Positions 11,495 through 22,797 of a DNA stretch of 64,000 nt are shown here, in pieces. This DNA comes from Argopecten irradians (Eukaryota; Mollusca; Bivalvia; Pectinida; Pectinidae). Position 1 is the first letter of the stretch. Every line of letters begins with the position of its first letter. The stretch is from NCBI RefSeq assembly GCF_041381155.1, contig NC_091138.1, positions 34,651,604 through 34,715,603 on the forward strand, given 5' to 3'. Made by a program: the position numbers and the translations under genes. A model generated the notes under the pieces. The model saw nothing but the letters and a program-made list of their open reading frames with translations. It ran no database searches and was not told where the DNA came from.

Positions 11495-12311
11495 ATCATC
11501 CAGTGTCTGTTGTAAACAATTTACAATCTTCTTAATAACCAAGAACCTCATACATGGACATGTTATTGGGCCAAGGGATGAAGGGATACAAAATTTGTTC
11601 AAAATAATGATCTTGACCTAGGTGCCAAGTCACAGGGCTGAGACATATTTATTTGTTTGTTTTTTAAGCAAAACATTATTTATAACTGTGCATATCGGAA
11701 TTCAGGTGACTGTTAGACATATATATCCTTATTGCCTTCTGTTCATTCTCAACTCTCATCCATTTGTAAACAATTCAAATTTTAACAAACTTCTTCTCCA
11801 CAACACGGTTTTTTGTTTTTTTTTCATTTTACAGCAAGTACAAAAAACAACAACAATCAAATTACAATCATGAATATTTTGTATTGCTATTAATTTTTTG
11901 GCAAATTTTCAGCAAAACAAACATGTTTCAAATTAAATTAATACACATATTTGATTAATATATTTGATCTGCATTCATTATTGATTTTTTTTTTTAAAAA
12001 AAAAAAACCTTTATATCATAGCAAAGGTACAGTTTGTCATTTTAATCAAGGGAGATAAATCCGTTTTGAATGATTTTCCACAAAGTGGAAAAGTTAAGAT
12101 TAATTCACTTTCCATGCATTATTCAACCAAAATTTAGACTGGTACATTTCCTGGTCAACATCAATTATAATTTCAACACAAATTTATTAGATAATGTTTC
12201 AAGTAATTGTCGAGTATATACATGTACATGAACTTTGACATCTGCCATGGCACAACATGTAATCTTCAATTTATCAATGTTTCACAATCAAAGTCTACTC
12301 TAAGCCTTCTG
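11495..12311. other. Central part of the foldback, right side
   Basis: AT-rich DNA with homopolymer runs (T and A runs near 11985-12008). No gene or further repeat was recognised. Confidence 0.4.
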
Positions 12312-12404
12312 TTTCAAATGGTGGAAATGAAATCACGATCCGCGGGGGATTTTCCCAATAATGGTACAAAACACGCGTTCTTTGTAGTCAAACGTAGTAA
12401 AACA

Positions 12405-13005
12405 AGTCACGTGATTATACCTCATTCATGCCATTGGCCGAAATAAATATGGAATTGTTTAGTGGGTAACTAGTGATCACATGAGTGTGTGTTAACTTCC
12501 AAATAGAGTGATTTCTCTGACCTGGCATTTAGTTTATATAATTTGGCCTTTTGACGAAGATCTTATTTTCTCTGTGTTATATGTATATGTTCTGAACCAT
12601 AAAGCAGGTAATAATATATGTAAATATAAATTTAGAATTCTACGAATTTAGCCGGAAGTAGCCGATCTTCGCTGATCCTAGATTAGACGGTTAGACCTAT
12701 TGAATTGGTCAATTCGCATTATATCATTTATTTACAAAACGTGGAAATGACAGTTTTATAACTCATTTCAGTTCATTATTTATAGTAAAATAATACATAT
12801 GTGAGTCAAAATGATATGCATGCAATATTAATAACATTTTGGAGTCTAAATATTTTCAAATAAATCAATTTCTCCGAAGAAATGGCAAGCAAACTATCAC
12901 CATATATGGAAGTAAACACACAATCACGTGATCACTAGTTACCCATAATACAATTGTATATTCCGGCCAATGGCATGAATGAAGTATAAGCACGTGATTT
13001 TTTTT
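12405..13005. repeat. Nested palindrome inside the right arm (long-loop form)
   Basis: CAAGTCACGTGATTATACC...GTAACTAGTGATCAC (12405-12481) pairs with TCACGTGATCACTAGTTAC...AAGCACGTG (12922-13002). The loop of about 440 bp shows no coding sequence. Confidence 0.8.
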
Positions 13006-13143
13006 ACTACGTTTTTACTACAAAAAAAATAGATGCAGCTATATCCCGAGTTTGGAGTTAAAACCGCGTCCCGCGGGAGGATTTTTAGACCAAAGGTTGA
13101 ATCTGGCCATTAAGACCGTAACAAAAAATCGTTGTGCCTTTAT

Positions 13144-13522
13144 TTAAATATGCTCCACCGCCGACAGAGCATAAATGATATTCATTATTTGAGCAATAAT
13201 TGGTGTTTAATCGTGTAGATATATGTCTAATTAACGCAAAAAATAATATAAAATAAATTGTTTTACCTTTGGTGCATGCCCAATGAGTACATCATTCCAT
13301 ATAGCATATAGTGCCAGGGAATTTTTTCGGGATGCAATTAAAGGGTTTTTGAGGAAGGGAGACCACTCTATGTTACTCTCGTCGAGTACGAGATGAGGTA
13401 CGGTAGGGAGACGGGATTCTCAAATCTTATGTTTGTTGGGGCTACAAAGATGGGTGTAGGTAGCGTATTTGCATACTAAAGTTATGGTAACGTATTACTG
13501 AAATGAAAATAATTTGTCAGCG
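13144..13522. mobile_element. Insertion in the right arm carrying a truncated TTAA-type MITE
   Basis: The 13-base repeat GTTGTGCCTTTAT flanks this segment (13131-13143 and 13523-13535). The left arm has a single copy of the same sequence near 8480, which is the empty site. The left half (13148 to about 13345) is a reversed, truncated copy of the MITE at 32461-32813, starting with ATGCTCCACCGCCGACAG. The right half (about 13345-13522) was not found elsewhere in the window. Confidence 0.78.
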
Positions 13523-13934
13523 GTTGTGCCTTTATATAAGTGTATCGAGGGATGTAAATATTTATGTATATATATGTACATGGCAAGCTCACAAGTAAAG
13601 CTGATTTCCAAATGGGTATTGTGTATCTGTACTGTGACCTTTTTTGGCTTTTAAATTACGTAACTGGTATTTTTCGTGATTCGCAAAAAAATGAAATCTT
13701 GAAAAAAATCATTGTAATATTGTATAGTACGGTATGTACCACATGGACTTGGTACGAATGCTAATCCACAAAGCATACACACAGCTTTTAAACGAATTTT
13801 CAACCCACGGTTATATAAATTAATAAATGATTATGGCCAAGAGGATGGAAATTCGTTGTACAAAGCAGAGTCCTTTTGCACTCTAACTTCCTCAGCTCGG
13901 ACTAACAGCTATGTGTGCGTACACGCAGGCTACA

Positions 13935-14038
13935 ATCTTATTAAAATTAGAACTTCTATGTCGCTCTCCGTACCGTCTGCTCGTAGAAGAGCGGACGGTA
14001 CGGAGAGCGACATAGAAGTTCTAATTTTAATTAGATTG
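13935..14038. mobile_element. Hairpin element, 104 bp, with 12-bp target duplication
   Basis: An almost perfect palindrome: the arm starting ATCTTATTAAAATTAG folds on the arm ending CTAATTTTAATTAGAT, with a small GTAGAA loop near 13985. The direct repeat ACGCAGGCTACA flanks it at 13923-13934 and 14039-14050. The left arm of the foldback has only one copy of this 12-mer, in reverse near 8102-8113, and no hairpin. Confidence 0.88.
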
Positions 14039-14394
14039 ACGCAGGCTACAGCTGCATAGCCGGGATGTGCAGGATCACAATTTTTAATTTTGAAATAAAA
14101 AAAAATAAAAACTTTTCTGAATTAACAAATTCAACGTCGAACTCTGCTATATGGTGCCTTGCTGCATATACAGAGTGCCCTATGAAAGGGTGGCCTTTGA
14201 ATTCCACTTTCAAGACCAGATGTCGACATCTTTTAGTTTAGATGTCGACATCAATAACTGACAAGTCGGTGTCACACCCTGTTTTATGTCGACATCTTCC
14301 GATATGATGTCGACTTAATGCCTTAATTATGTCGACATCGTTAAGTCGTAAGTCGGCAACTCGATGGCAGAAATATGCCACCACACTATGGTAC

Positions 14395-14526
14395 ACAGAC
14401 TTGTCTACAATGCTACTTCTAGTTATTAACTTTACAACAGGTGACCAATATACGCTTCCTGCTTCCATATACAAGCACTGACTTCAGTTTTCTATTTTCA
14501 AAGATAGTGGCTATTTCATATGATTT
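14395..14526. other. Right spacer between outer and inner arm blocks
   Basis: This sequence has no match to the left spacer at 7401-7701. No gene was seen. Confidence 0.5.
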
Positions 14527-14865
14527 GCACATGTGTAACAGGAAGGCGACAAGTCGACAACTCGACAACACGACAAGTCGACAACACGACAACTCGACAA
14601 CACGACAAGTCGACCGATTTTACCGCGACAACACGAGATTCTGTACGCGCTAATTAGCGTGTTTGAAATGTCGACTTGTCGTGTTGTCGTGTTGTCGTGT
14701 TGTCGTGTTGTCGCGGGTCGAAAACGCGACAAGTCGACATTTTAACTGTTAAATCTCGGGTTGTCGCAGTTTGAGACCGCGACAACTCGACAAGGCGACA
14801 ACACGACAAGGCGTACGACAAGGCGACAACACAACAACACGAGATGGCCGTAATCAGCCACCATA
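14527..14865 (-). repeat. Outer right arm: CGACAA-rich terminal inverted repeat
   Basis: This is the inverted counterpart of 7080-7400, with the same CGACAAGTCGAC and CGACAACACGAC chains and the same terminal sequence CAGCCACCATA at its outer end (14855-14865). CATATC follows directly. Confidence 0.85.
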
Positions 14866-14871
14866 CATATC

Positions 14872-17800
14872 AGTATTGATTCTGGCAGTAATTGAAAAAT
14901 ACGACGAGACTTGAATCTTGATTATAATAAAATAATTGATTATTGGGGGTTTTCTCTTTGCCCTCCTTGCACTGAAATTGCCAACGTCCTTAATTCGACA
15001 GCTGAATCGCTGGAGTGGCTCTTGTTCTGATATTAAGATTGTAATTAACAAAATTCCATTGCGACTCCATATCATTTGAATAAAGCATCTGTTTAGTCTT
15101 TTTCCCCTATACAACATGATTTAGAGTCAATTGAGAACTACGCTTGATGGCATTCCTTCTGTTATAATTATAATCAAAATAATTCTACCGTCATCCTCCA
15201 TCAGTTTTTGATCGATTGAGACTGGTTTTCTGTGAGTTCAGAGATCGCTCGATCTTCTTGAGCACATAATTCAATTTTCTTTGAAGAAATTATATAAACA
15301 TCTATATTTCGTTTAATATTTGCCCTGAAATTAACATATTTATAGACATCTTTATCAGTTAAATAGAACAGATGTCAAGAGAATGAAGAAACATACCAGA
15401 TATTCTCAGCTTAAAATATTGATTTCAATAGAATCGAAGATGAATAAAAATAAGTGTCTCTGTTTCTGCTTCCAGTGTTCTATTAATTGTATAGTTGGTA
15501 ATATCCGCGAGAGTTTCCAATCCTCTAAATTCAAAAACGTAAATCGTGAAACACACACACATTTTATCGACAATACCGTAACATACCCCCATTGAGAATT
15601 GTTATTTATTTACGTTACATTTATTTAATTTCATTTTTTATTTTAACAAGCTGTTAAGTTTCTACAGGATTGGTTCCAAAAACACTGCAATTCTAACTTT
15701 ATTGTCGTTACATCATGGCAAGCTTGTAAGACAGTTGTTCTTTAACTCTAAGATTAACAAAGACAATATACATCAATTGAAAAAATGTTAATATATATTA
15801 AAAAAAATATATTAAATAAAATAAATAAATAATTAAAATAAAAGTAGACACACGGTCAAAATCCGCCAGATTGATTTCTGTAGACATGTCTTCCTATCTG
15901 CATTGCTTTAAACGTATTACAGTAATTATCCTCTATCTGAAGAGTTGGGTGTTGTCAGCAGTGAAGCATCGGACGCTTTCTCTACTGGAACATATGGTTC
16001 TTTTATTGTAATTCAACCTTCAGTGTTAAGATTTTGTTTATATTACATCCTTTCAGATTTTAACAATGTTGATTTATCGAATGTATGGAATGTCCTGAAA
16101 TTTTAAATAGTATATCATTCATGCATGCTAGTTGATCTCAATATAATATAGACTAAATTCATTTCCTCAGTGGTAACTTGAGTTTCATCTATGTCCTCTT
16201 TACAGTTTATTTAATGACTTAAACGTACTCAAAACGGAAGTGGATACATAGGGAGAGATTTCCAGACAAAGTGTCCCTGGTCTTAATGGATACGGTGAAA
16301 GTCGTAAGGTAGCGTCAGGGGTAATCTCACTGGTATTACTGCTGTCAAGTCAATCATCGTTAAGAAAATTAAAACTGTTTACATGTGCCAAATTCAGTAA
16401 AGGATCCACAAGAACAAGTAGTCTGTCATTTTGTTAAACAATAGCCATATATAACAATACGATTTATTTTTGTCCTGCATATTGACCTGATTCCGTTCAG
16501 AACACTCTATAGCAGTTGTGATTCAATAAGTTTCTCAAATCCATTAGGAAAATGTCAAAACTGGAATATAATTGTCACCACCTGAATCTTATTTGTGGTT
16601 ATGACCTAGATTTGTACGAATGGTATCGCCAGTGAGTTGAGAACAGCTTCATTTGCAGAGCGTCTGATTCTATTCCTAGACGTTTGGGCTTGTCCCCGTA
16701 CAAATCTGTATATCGCGGATGTGCAATCTATGTAACCATTAAAAAATAATGTATACAAAACATATTCAGCAGTTTAAATCGTAGACAAGGAATGAAATAT
16801 CTATGCATCGATTTGAAAATCAGAGAAATGTGGGACTTATATTTTGATCTCAAGGGAATAACTTTAACCAACTAATTTTTGCGGTAACCTAAGGCTTCAT
16901 TTGACACGTAATTCAAACTTTGTTTATGTTGGGGGGGGGGGGGGGCTGTATATATCGCATATAATGCTTTCCGAATAAAAATTGTCCGCGAACTTTAATC
17001 ACATGCGAAAACAAGTCGGTTAACAGAATGTAATGGCTGAGGATAGTTGTTCTATTTGTTTCTGAACACGTCTGAAATGACAGCTGTGTCCTCAACAGGA
17101 AGTCCACTGAGAATTGTTTGGTGTATATGAATGAAACCTATTCTGCAAATCTTATTCAATAAATAAAATAAGTCACTACAAGAATGTCCTTAGTGACAAG
17201 ACCTCTATTTATCTTACCATTATTAAAGCAGTGGTCACAACCTGCTGTGCGTGTTTTTCATACAAACATGTTTCTGAAGAAAATGCGGTCGTCACGTTTT
17301 TTCTGGAAACGTGGGGAAGAAGTGACGGGAGTGGGTGGGAGTACGGTACACGCGTACGCGACCCGCACTTATGAACGATTGTGTGCAATGCTACCTCACG
17401 TAGGTGTATACATGGTACCCTAGTCCGTTAAGTTAAAAAAAAAACTAATAACAAAGGCAGGTTTGCAGACTAGTGGTACCCAATATGGACCGCCACGTTA
17501 TCAGACCGAGACCACAGTACTAAGCGCAAGAATACTGCCAAAGGAAATTTTGTAGGCCTTGAACCATTTCCAAAAATAGCTTATGGCAATAATTGTCTAT
17601 AATTAATGTCCGCTGGACTACGTGCAAGCAGAAGTGCGTGCAAGTACGATAAGCATTTGTCATCTGAAGTTGTAAAATATATTATTAAAGCATTATTTGT
17701 TTTGCGATAAGTCCAATGTAGTTTGCCTCAACATACCTCACATATCACCGCTAAGATTCTGGATTTTATGCTTGAAGAGCAGATTGAGGTAGATTTTATG

Positions 17801-19108
17801 TATACATGAATAAATATATGCAAATAATGAGGACCTTTTGCCGCAAACAATGCAGGGCCATTTTGCTGGTTTGATTGGTGGCGTAGTTTAAGTCAACTAC
17901 TGCACTCTAAGTATGACGACGACGAAAATGATATGATTATCCGCATTTACATTGTAACGTTACAGATTTATTTCTATTTGTTTATCAAATGATTGTAAGC
18001 ACGATATTAACTATGAGCTAATAACCTTTTATGGACATTATAAAATTATCAGACATGGGTTTTTTTCATCGAATGAGGGTTGTATCATGTCGATTTATTT
18101 GATAAATAGAAAACAGTAAATTCGCGAATGTGTAACTCTTCGTATGCATATGAACCTTGCTTATATTGATATATATTTGCATTTAATTTTCAAATTCGCG
18201 AAAGTTAATTTCGCGAACTTGTTTTAAAATTGAAATCGCGAAATTTAGAATTTGTGATATAAAGTTGATTAACATTACTTCGTACGTAAATATCAATGGA
18301 ACAAACAGCGTTTCGAACCTATAGAATTATCAAGCTTATTTTGAATATCGGATAAGGTTTGTATCATGACCAGAAATGAGTGAAATAAAGAGAAAAGCAC
18401 GTTGACCTCAATGAAATAAATGGCGATTGAGAGACATTTGTGACGTTTTTGTACTGGCACGTCCCTGGAGGACGCATCGAAAATAGCAGTTCTGGTCCGA
18501 ATATGGATCTGTATTAAACAGACCTCCCAGGAGAGGTGTACGCTATTTTTATCAGAATCACACATCTATTCTGTTTCTTTACAAATAGAATCTGTGGATC
18601 CGCTTTAGGGATACTACGACGACATCACTGCTGTCATATCTAGTAAACTGTTTTTACATACTCCAAATCTAGTGACAGTTCTATTGATTGGAACAAATGT
18701 GTTGTATTGTTAATCCATAAACATGATTCCGTTCTTGAGTGATTTAGTTGTGAAAAGCGAAATTATGTCTTTTATAAGTTTCTGTATTTCTATATTGGGG
18801 ACTGACTGAAACCAGAACTCAGTTTCATGAACATTCATTATAATTGGGATTTTTTTAACTTAAAGCTTCCCTCAAGAAGGCATTACAGAAGTTAACTTAT
18901 TATTCATGCAAGACTCAAGATCAATAAAATTATTATTAGTGAAAATTCATATCTCTACTTTTCCTGAAAGCGGGATATCAAGTGTCTTATTTAATAGAAA
19001 ACTTACATGAGATATCTTAAAAACAAATGCTGTGCTCTGGATCCGAACATACAGTTGTATTAAACAAAATTTTATTTTTATCTGAATATATATAGGTTTG
19101 GAATTACC
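14872..19108. other. Gene-poor intergenic stretch
   Basis: No coding exon could be supported. Visible features are an AT-only tract near 15785-15845, a 15-base G run at 16931-16945 and several TTCGCGAA-type short palindromes at about 18120-18245. An open frame at 17184-17423 begins like a mitochondrial presequence, but no family was recognised. Confidence 0.4.
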
Positions 19109-19591
19109 GAGTCTGGTGCATGGCATTGAAACAACCTAACTAGAAATGTCACGAACATGCATGCAATGACATACAAATAAACAATTTGCTTAGGAGCTAG
19201 GAATCAATTTTAAAGAGGTGGAATTACTACCAATATTGGGTCAAACAACACATCTCGGTCAGCCAGGAAATGTGCCTACGTATTGTCTATTTTAGAATCA
19301 TGTCGACACTAAAAATAGACAGAAATAAACCAGATTGTTATTTATGGATAGTCTTTATATAATTTCCTTTCATACATATAGAAGCAGCGGTGGCGTTGAG
19401 GGAATCGCCGAGATAATGTCACAACCTGCTGAGTACAAAATAGATTAAATTATGGTGGCATATTTCCTTACTCATCGCGATGTGATGTTTGCTTGAAGAT
19501 GATTCCTAGTTTCTAAGCAAATTCTTTATTTGTTTGTCATTGCATTGCGTGACATTTTAGTTAGATTGTTTCAATTTCATGCACAAGACTC
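19109..19591. mobile_element. MITE-like element with about 100-bp terminal inverted repeats
   Basis: The left arm from 19109 (GAGTCTGGTGCATGGC) to about 19215 pairs with the right arm from about 19488 to 19591 (ending CATGCACAAGACTC). The interior includes TTATGGTGGCATATTTCC at about 19452, which resembles the inner terminus of the foldback at 7702. No target duplication was found. Confidence 0.75.
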
Positions 19592-19783
19592 AGTTCTTCT
19601 TTAAATGTATTCCTTATTACTTATCAGTTCTTACATTTCAAACTGCTTAATGGGGGACATAAGTTTTCACGCAAAATAGTTAAAATCAGTTGTGTAGATA
19701 TTTCTATAATAAGCCAGTGGTCAATCGATAGATAAGATCAGTACATTGTCATCTTTTTACCTCAAACTTTTGTTGACCATGAA

Positions 19784-20420
19784 GTTGAGTGACCAAAATG
19801 AATTCCTTTCATAAACTGATAAGAGATGCGATTCGCACAAGGCTACTTCAATACTTACCAGAGTAGCAGTCGGTAAAAAGTTACAGGTTCTACAAATCAT
19901 TCACCTCTTATAGGCTGCCAATTCAACAGCTTCATTTCGCATTTACCAAGGACTGTGCATAGGTCAATCTTTTTTCATTTTATATTATTTATATATTTTT
20001 TTATTTCGAGGACACAAAAGTGACCAAAACAGAATTTCTTTCACCACATCAACACTCCTGCATTTTGATGCTCAACATTGTCACCCCGTTCTTTTTCTCT
20101 GTGTTTGCCCCCAGGAAGCCCGTTTCGTTTGACCCTTATTTTACGTGTGGAAGAATGCATTTGGATTAGCATGATAAAAAGATGGGTTGTCTCATTAGTT
20201 CTATTTCTGTGTTACACCAAGTTACAGATACATATCATATTTTATATGGTGTTAGCATTTTCCATCATGATTAGATTTTGATATTGATCAAACACTCGTT
20301 CATTTTCCAGTGTTCTCAGATCGTGTCTAATTGCCTTCGTAAACGTTTGGTGATTCTAACCATCCCCTTCGGAAATGACAAAAATACATGTTTCATAGCA
20401 GAATGGTCAGTATTGTAGTA
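19784..20420. repeat. Diverged repeat block, copy 1 (pairs with 20636-22150)
   Basis: Several segments recur in the same order about 0.8-1.7 kb downstream: GTGACCAAAATGAATTCC near 19790, ACCTCTTATAGGCTGCCAA near 19905, TTTCGTTTGACCC near 20121, GTGTTACACCAAGTTAC near 20210 and TTCGTAAACGTTTGG near 20336. This indicates an old tandem duplication or a shared repeat family. Confidence 0.65.
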
Positions 20421-20635
20421 TTGGAGTATGCTGGTTAGAGAGTATGCAATGTTCAAATAAAACTTTAAGCGTATGGGTTTGTATTCATACGTCATTGTGA
20501 TTACGCTTATTTGAACGCAACTCCTATTCCGTTGACTATATTGATGCATATGTAAATAAAGCACTTTACCCGGATAGTTGTCCACCGAAATGCTCCTCTT
20601 AATAAAAGGTGGCACTTTGTTTCCATGTTATGAAC

Positions 20636-22150
20636 ATGAAGCTACATGACCAAAATAAGCTTCCTTTCATAAACTGATGTTGTGTCGTAAGGAAACTTAT
20701 TTTCATATTAATCGTACAAGACTACTCCAATGCCTAACAACCGCATTGATCGAATACTTAAAGGTACCGAAAGGCCATCTACCTTTTATAGATGGCAAGG
20801 TCAATTGCTAAAGGACGCAGTTGCCAAGGGCTGTGAATAAGTCAATAGTAAATCATTAAATGGCCTTAGCCGGAAGTAGGAAGTAAACACTATTTAATGA
20901 GTCTCAGGGAATCCCTATCGGATCATTACCCAAACCGGATAATTTTCGTAAAATTATTTTCATTTTACTGTTTTCTGCAATCTGGAATTTAAATGGATTT
21001 GTCCTTAATTGTATTTATTGTTATCTGATATTGATCGATTTATATTTCCAAAAACAATAGAAAGGAATCTTGTGGACAATATTGAAAATGACACTTGCGA
21101 TGGAAATATTTCTGGATCCTCTTGAAACTAGGAATTCTTTAAAAATCATTCACATATGAAAATGGTTTTTTTTGACTTCCGTGTTTTCGATTTTGGGGAT
21201 AAAAAAATTGTTAAAAACAAAGTTGCTGTCTTTACTTCAACCCTAGAGGTCTCAAACGTTTTTTTCTTTCATACTTACACGTGTAATACTGGCTGGTCTA
21301 GGGCAATACACTCATGTCGCCTGAGGCTGTATTGCATGGCTACCCATGCAATAAAGCATCGTGTGACGTCACGGCGTCAACAAAATTTCTATTTCCTCTG
21401 TAAAAAAAAATTTTTTTTCACAATATTGACTGGTTTGTACTATTAAAGATGCAAGCAACGGAATTTGTGTTGAAAAAATATCACGTAATTTTTCATGTAT
21501 GGAAAATTGACTTCCAGTCGTTGATTTCTTTATTTTCAAAATGGCGGGATATTATCGTTGTAAAATTGCAATAATACGTCGAGGTATGAAAGAAAAATAC
21601 TCTTTTATACGTGGATATGAAGGATAGGGATATTCTACCCTCGGGGTCACGAAATGTTGCAAAACCCTCGGCAAGCCTCGGGTTTTACTACATTTTGTGA
21701 CCCTCGGGTAGAATATCCCTATCCTTCATATCCACGTATGAAAGAGTCTTATAATCTCTACTTTGTCACATCATTCTTTAGTCTCCTCTATATTTGTTCC
21801 CATGAAGGCCATTTCGTCTGACCCTTTCATTACGTGTGGGAGGACAAATTGAAAATAGCACGATAAAAAGAGGGTTTAGTCTAATTAGTTCTGTTTCTGT
21901 GTTACACCAAGTTCCAAATTCATTCTCATATTTTCTATGGTTTTAACATTCTCCATCATCTGTTAAGATTTAGATGTTGATCAAGCACTCGTATATTTTC
22001 GAATGTTCTCAAACCGTGTCATGTTTCCTTCGTAAACGTTCGGGCATCTTAATTGAAGCGGGTTATTATAACATTGTTCCATTTATCGCAAAAAATACAT
22101 TTGTTCCATTGCACAATGGTCCCTATTGAGGTAATGGAGAAAATATTGAA
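20636..22150. repeat. Diverged repeat block, copy 2, enlarged by insertions
   Basis: This is the counterpart of 19784-20420: ATGACCAAAATAAGCTTCC near 20647, CCATTTCGTCTGACCC near 21808, GTGTTACACCAAGTTCC near 21900 and TTCGTAAACGTTCGG near 22028. Additional sequence at about 20850-21750 has no match in copy 1. It includes the hairpin at 21599-21747 and a TTGCATGG...CCATGCAA palindrome near 21333. Confidence 0.65.
21599..21747. mobile_element. Short hairpin element
   Basis: Arms of about 65-70 bp (from ACTCTTTTATACGTGG to CCACGTATGAAAGAGT) surround a small loop around 21666-21675. The central part alternates CCCTCGG and its complement. The near-perfect pairing suggests a young MITE-type element. 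Confidence 0.85.
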
Positions 22151-22270
22151 TGAAAAACAAAATGATTGGTTGACATTTTTTAAAGTATTTGCAAAGCTGA
22201 ATTAAACAAAAATACGAAATCCGTCCTTTACCTACAGACTCTTTAGCCTTTCTGCTATTTTTTCCTCACA

Positions 22271-22797
22271 CAGGTATGAGCAAGCGAGGTAGGCGCGTTA
22301 GAATTGTACCTGCTGCCCCTATTGCATGATCGTAAAAGGGCGACTAAATTTAGGATCATTATCTTTTTCTCTTCTTCCTACTGACTTTATCTTTCCAAAT
22401 GCTTTCCCTTGGCACCGCCTCACTTAGGGCCTAGGTTGAGCGTTCGCCCCTGGTGAGGAAGGGCTCTGGGTTCTGTCGCCCCCTGGCCGAGACTCACCAT
22501 ACGAGTCTATAAAAGTGGTAGTTTTCTGCTCCTGCTTAAAAAACGCTCAGCATAACAAGGAGTGGGACGACTGGTTCGCCCGTTGGTCAGTATTTAATGT
22601 GTACCGGGGGTGGAGGTGTTTGCTTGTGTCTTCGGCGGCATGACACAACCTGAATATACCGCAGTCTCCCAAAACACGCACCTCGCACAACTAACACGCA
22701 ACACACTGCATACATGGGAGGCCGTCCTTACATGACCATAGTTGTTAATAGGACGTTAATTAATCAAACAAACAAACAAACAAACAAACAAACAAAG
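22271..22797 (+). repeat. Full-length SINE-like element with tRNA-type promoter and (CAAA)n tail
   Basis: This is the best copy of the family in the window. Within it, GGTTGAGCGTTCG near 22434 resembles an RNA polymerase III A box, and GGGTTCTGTCGCCCCC near 22470 resembles a diverged B box. The 3' end has a run of CAAA units (about 22764-22795). A long leader (about 150 bp) precedes the tRNA-like part and contains ATGATCGTAAAAGGG. The element is long for a SINE, so the head may be composite. Confidence 0.75.

Larger units (their letters stand above)
12312..14394 (-). repeat. Inner right arm of the foldback
   Basis: This is the inverted counterpart of 7702-9012. It is longer because it keeps the full loop of the nested palindrome (12405-13005) and has gained two insertions, 13144-13522 and 13935-14038. 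It ends with GAAATATGCCACCA. Confidence 0.82.
7080..14865. mobile_element. Nested foldback-like element, about 7.8 kb, with long inverted arms
   Basis: The sequence from 7080 (TATGGTGGCTGATTACGG) is the reverse complement of the sequence ending at 14865. The arms pair in two blocks. The outer block is 7080-7400 with about 14527-14865. The inner block is 7702-9012 with about 12312-14394. Between the two blocks the left and right spacers do not match, so two nested inverted-repeat elements are likely. The direct repeat CATATC flanks the outer ends exactly (7074-7079 and 14866-14871), which fits a target-site duplication. No transposase-like protein was found inside, so the element looks non-autonomous. 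Long inverted arms with internal short repeats recall Foldback-type elements. Confidence 0.82.

Noticed and set aside
17184..17423. Open frame with a possible mitochondrial presequence
   Set aside because: No family recognised and no splice or conservation evidence; chance remains likely.
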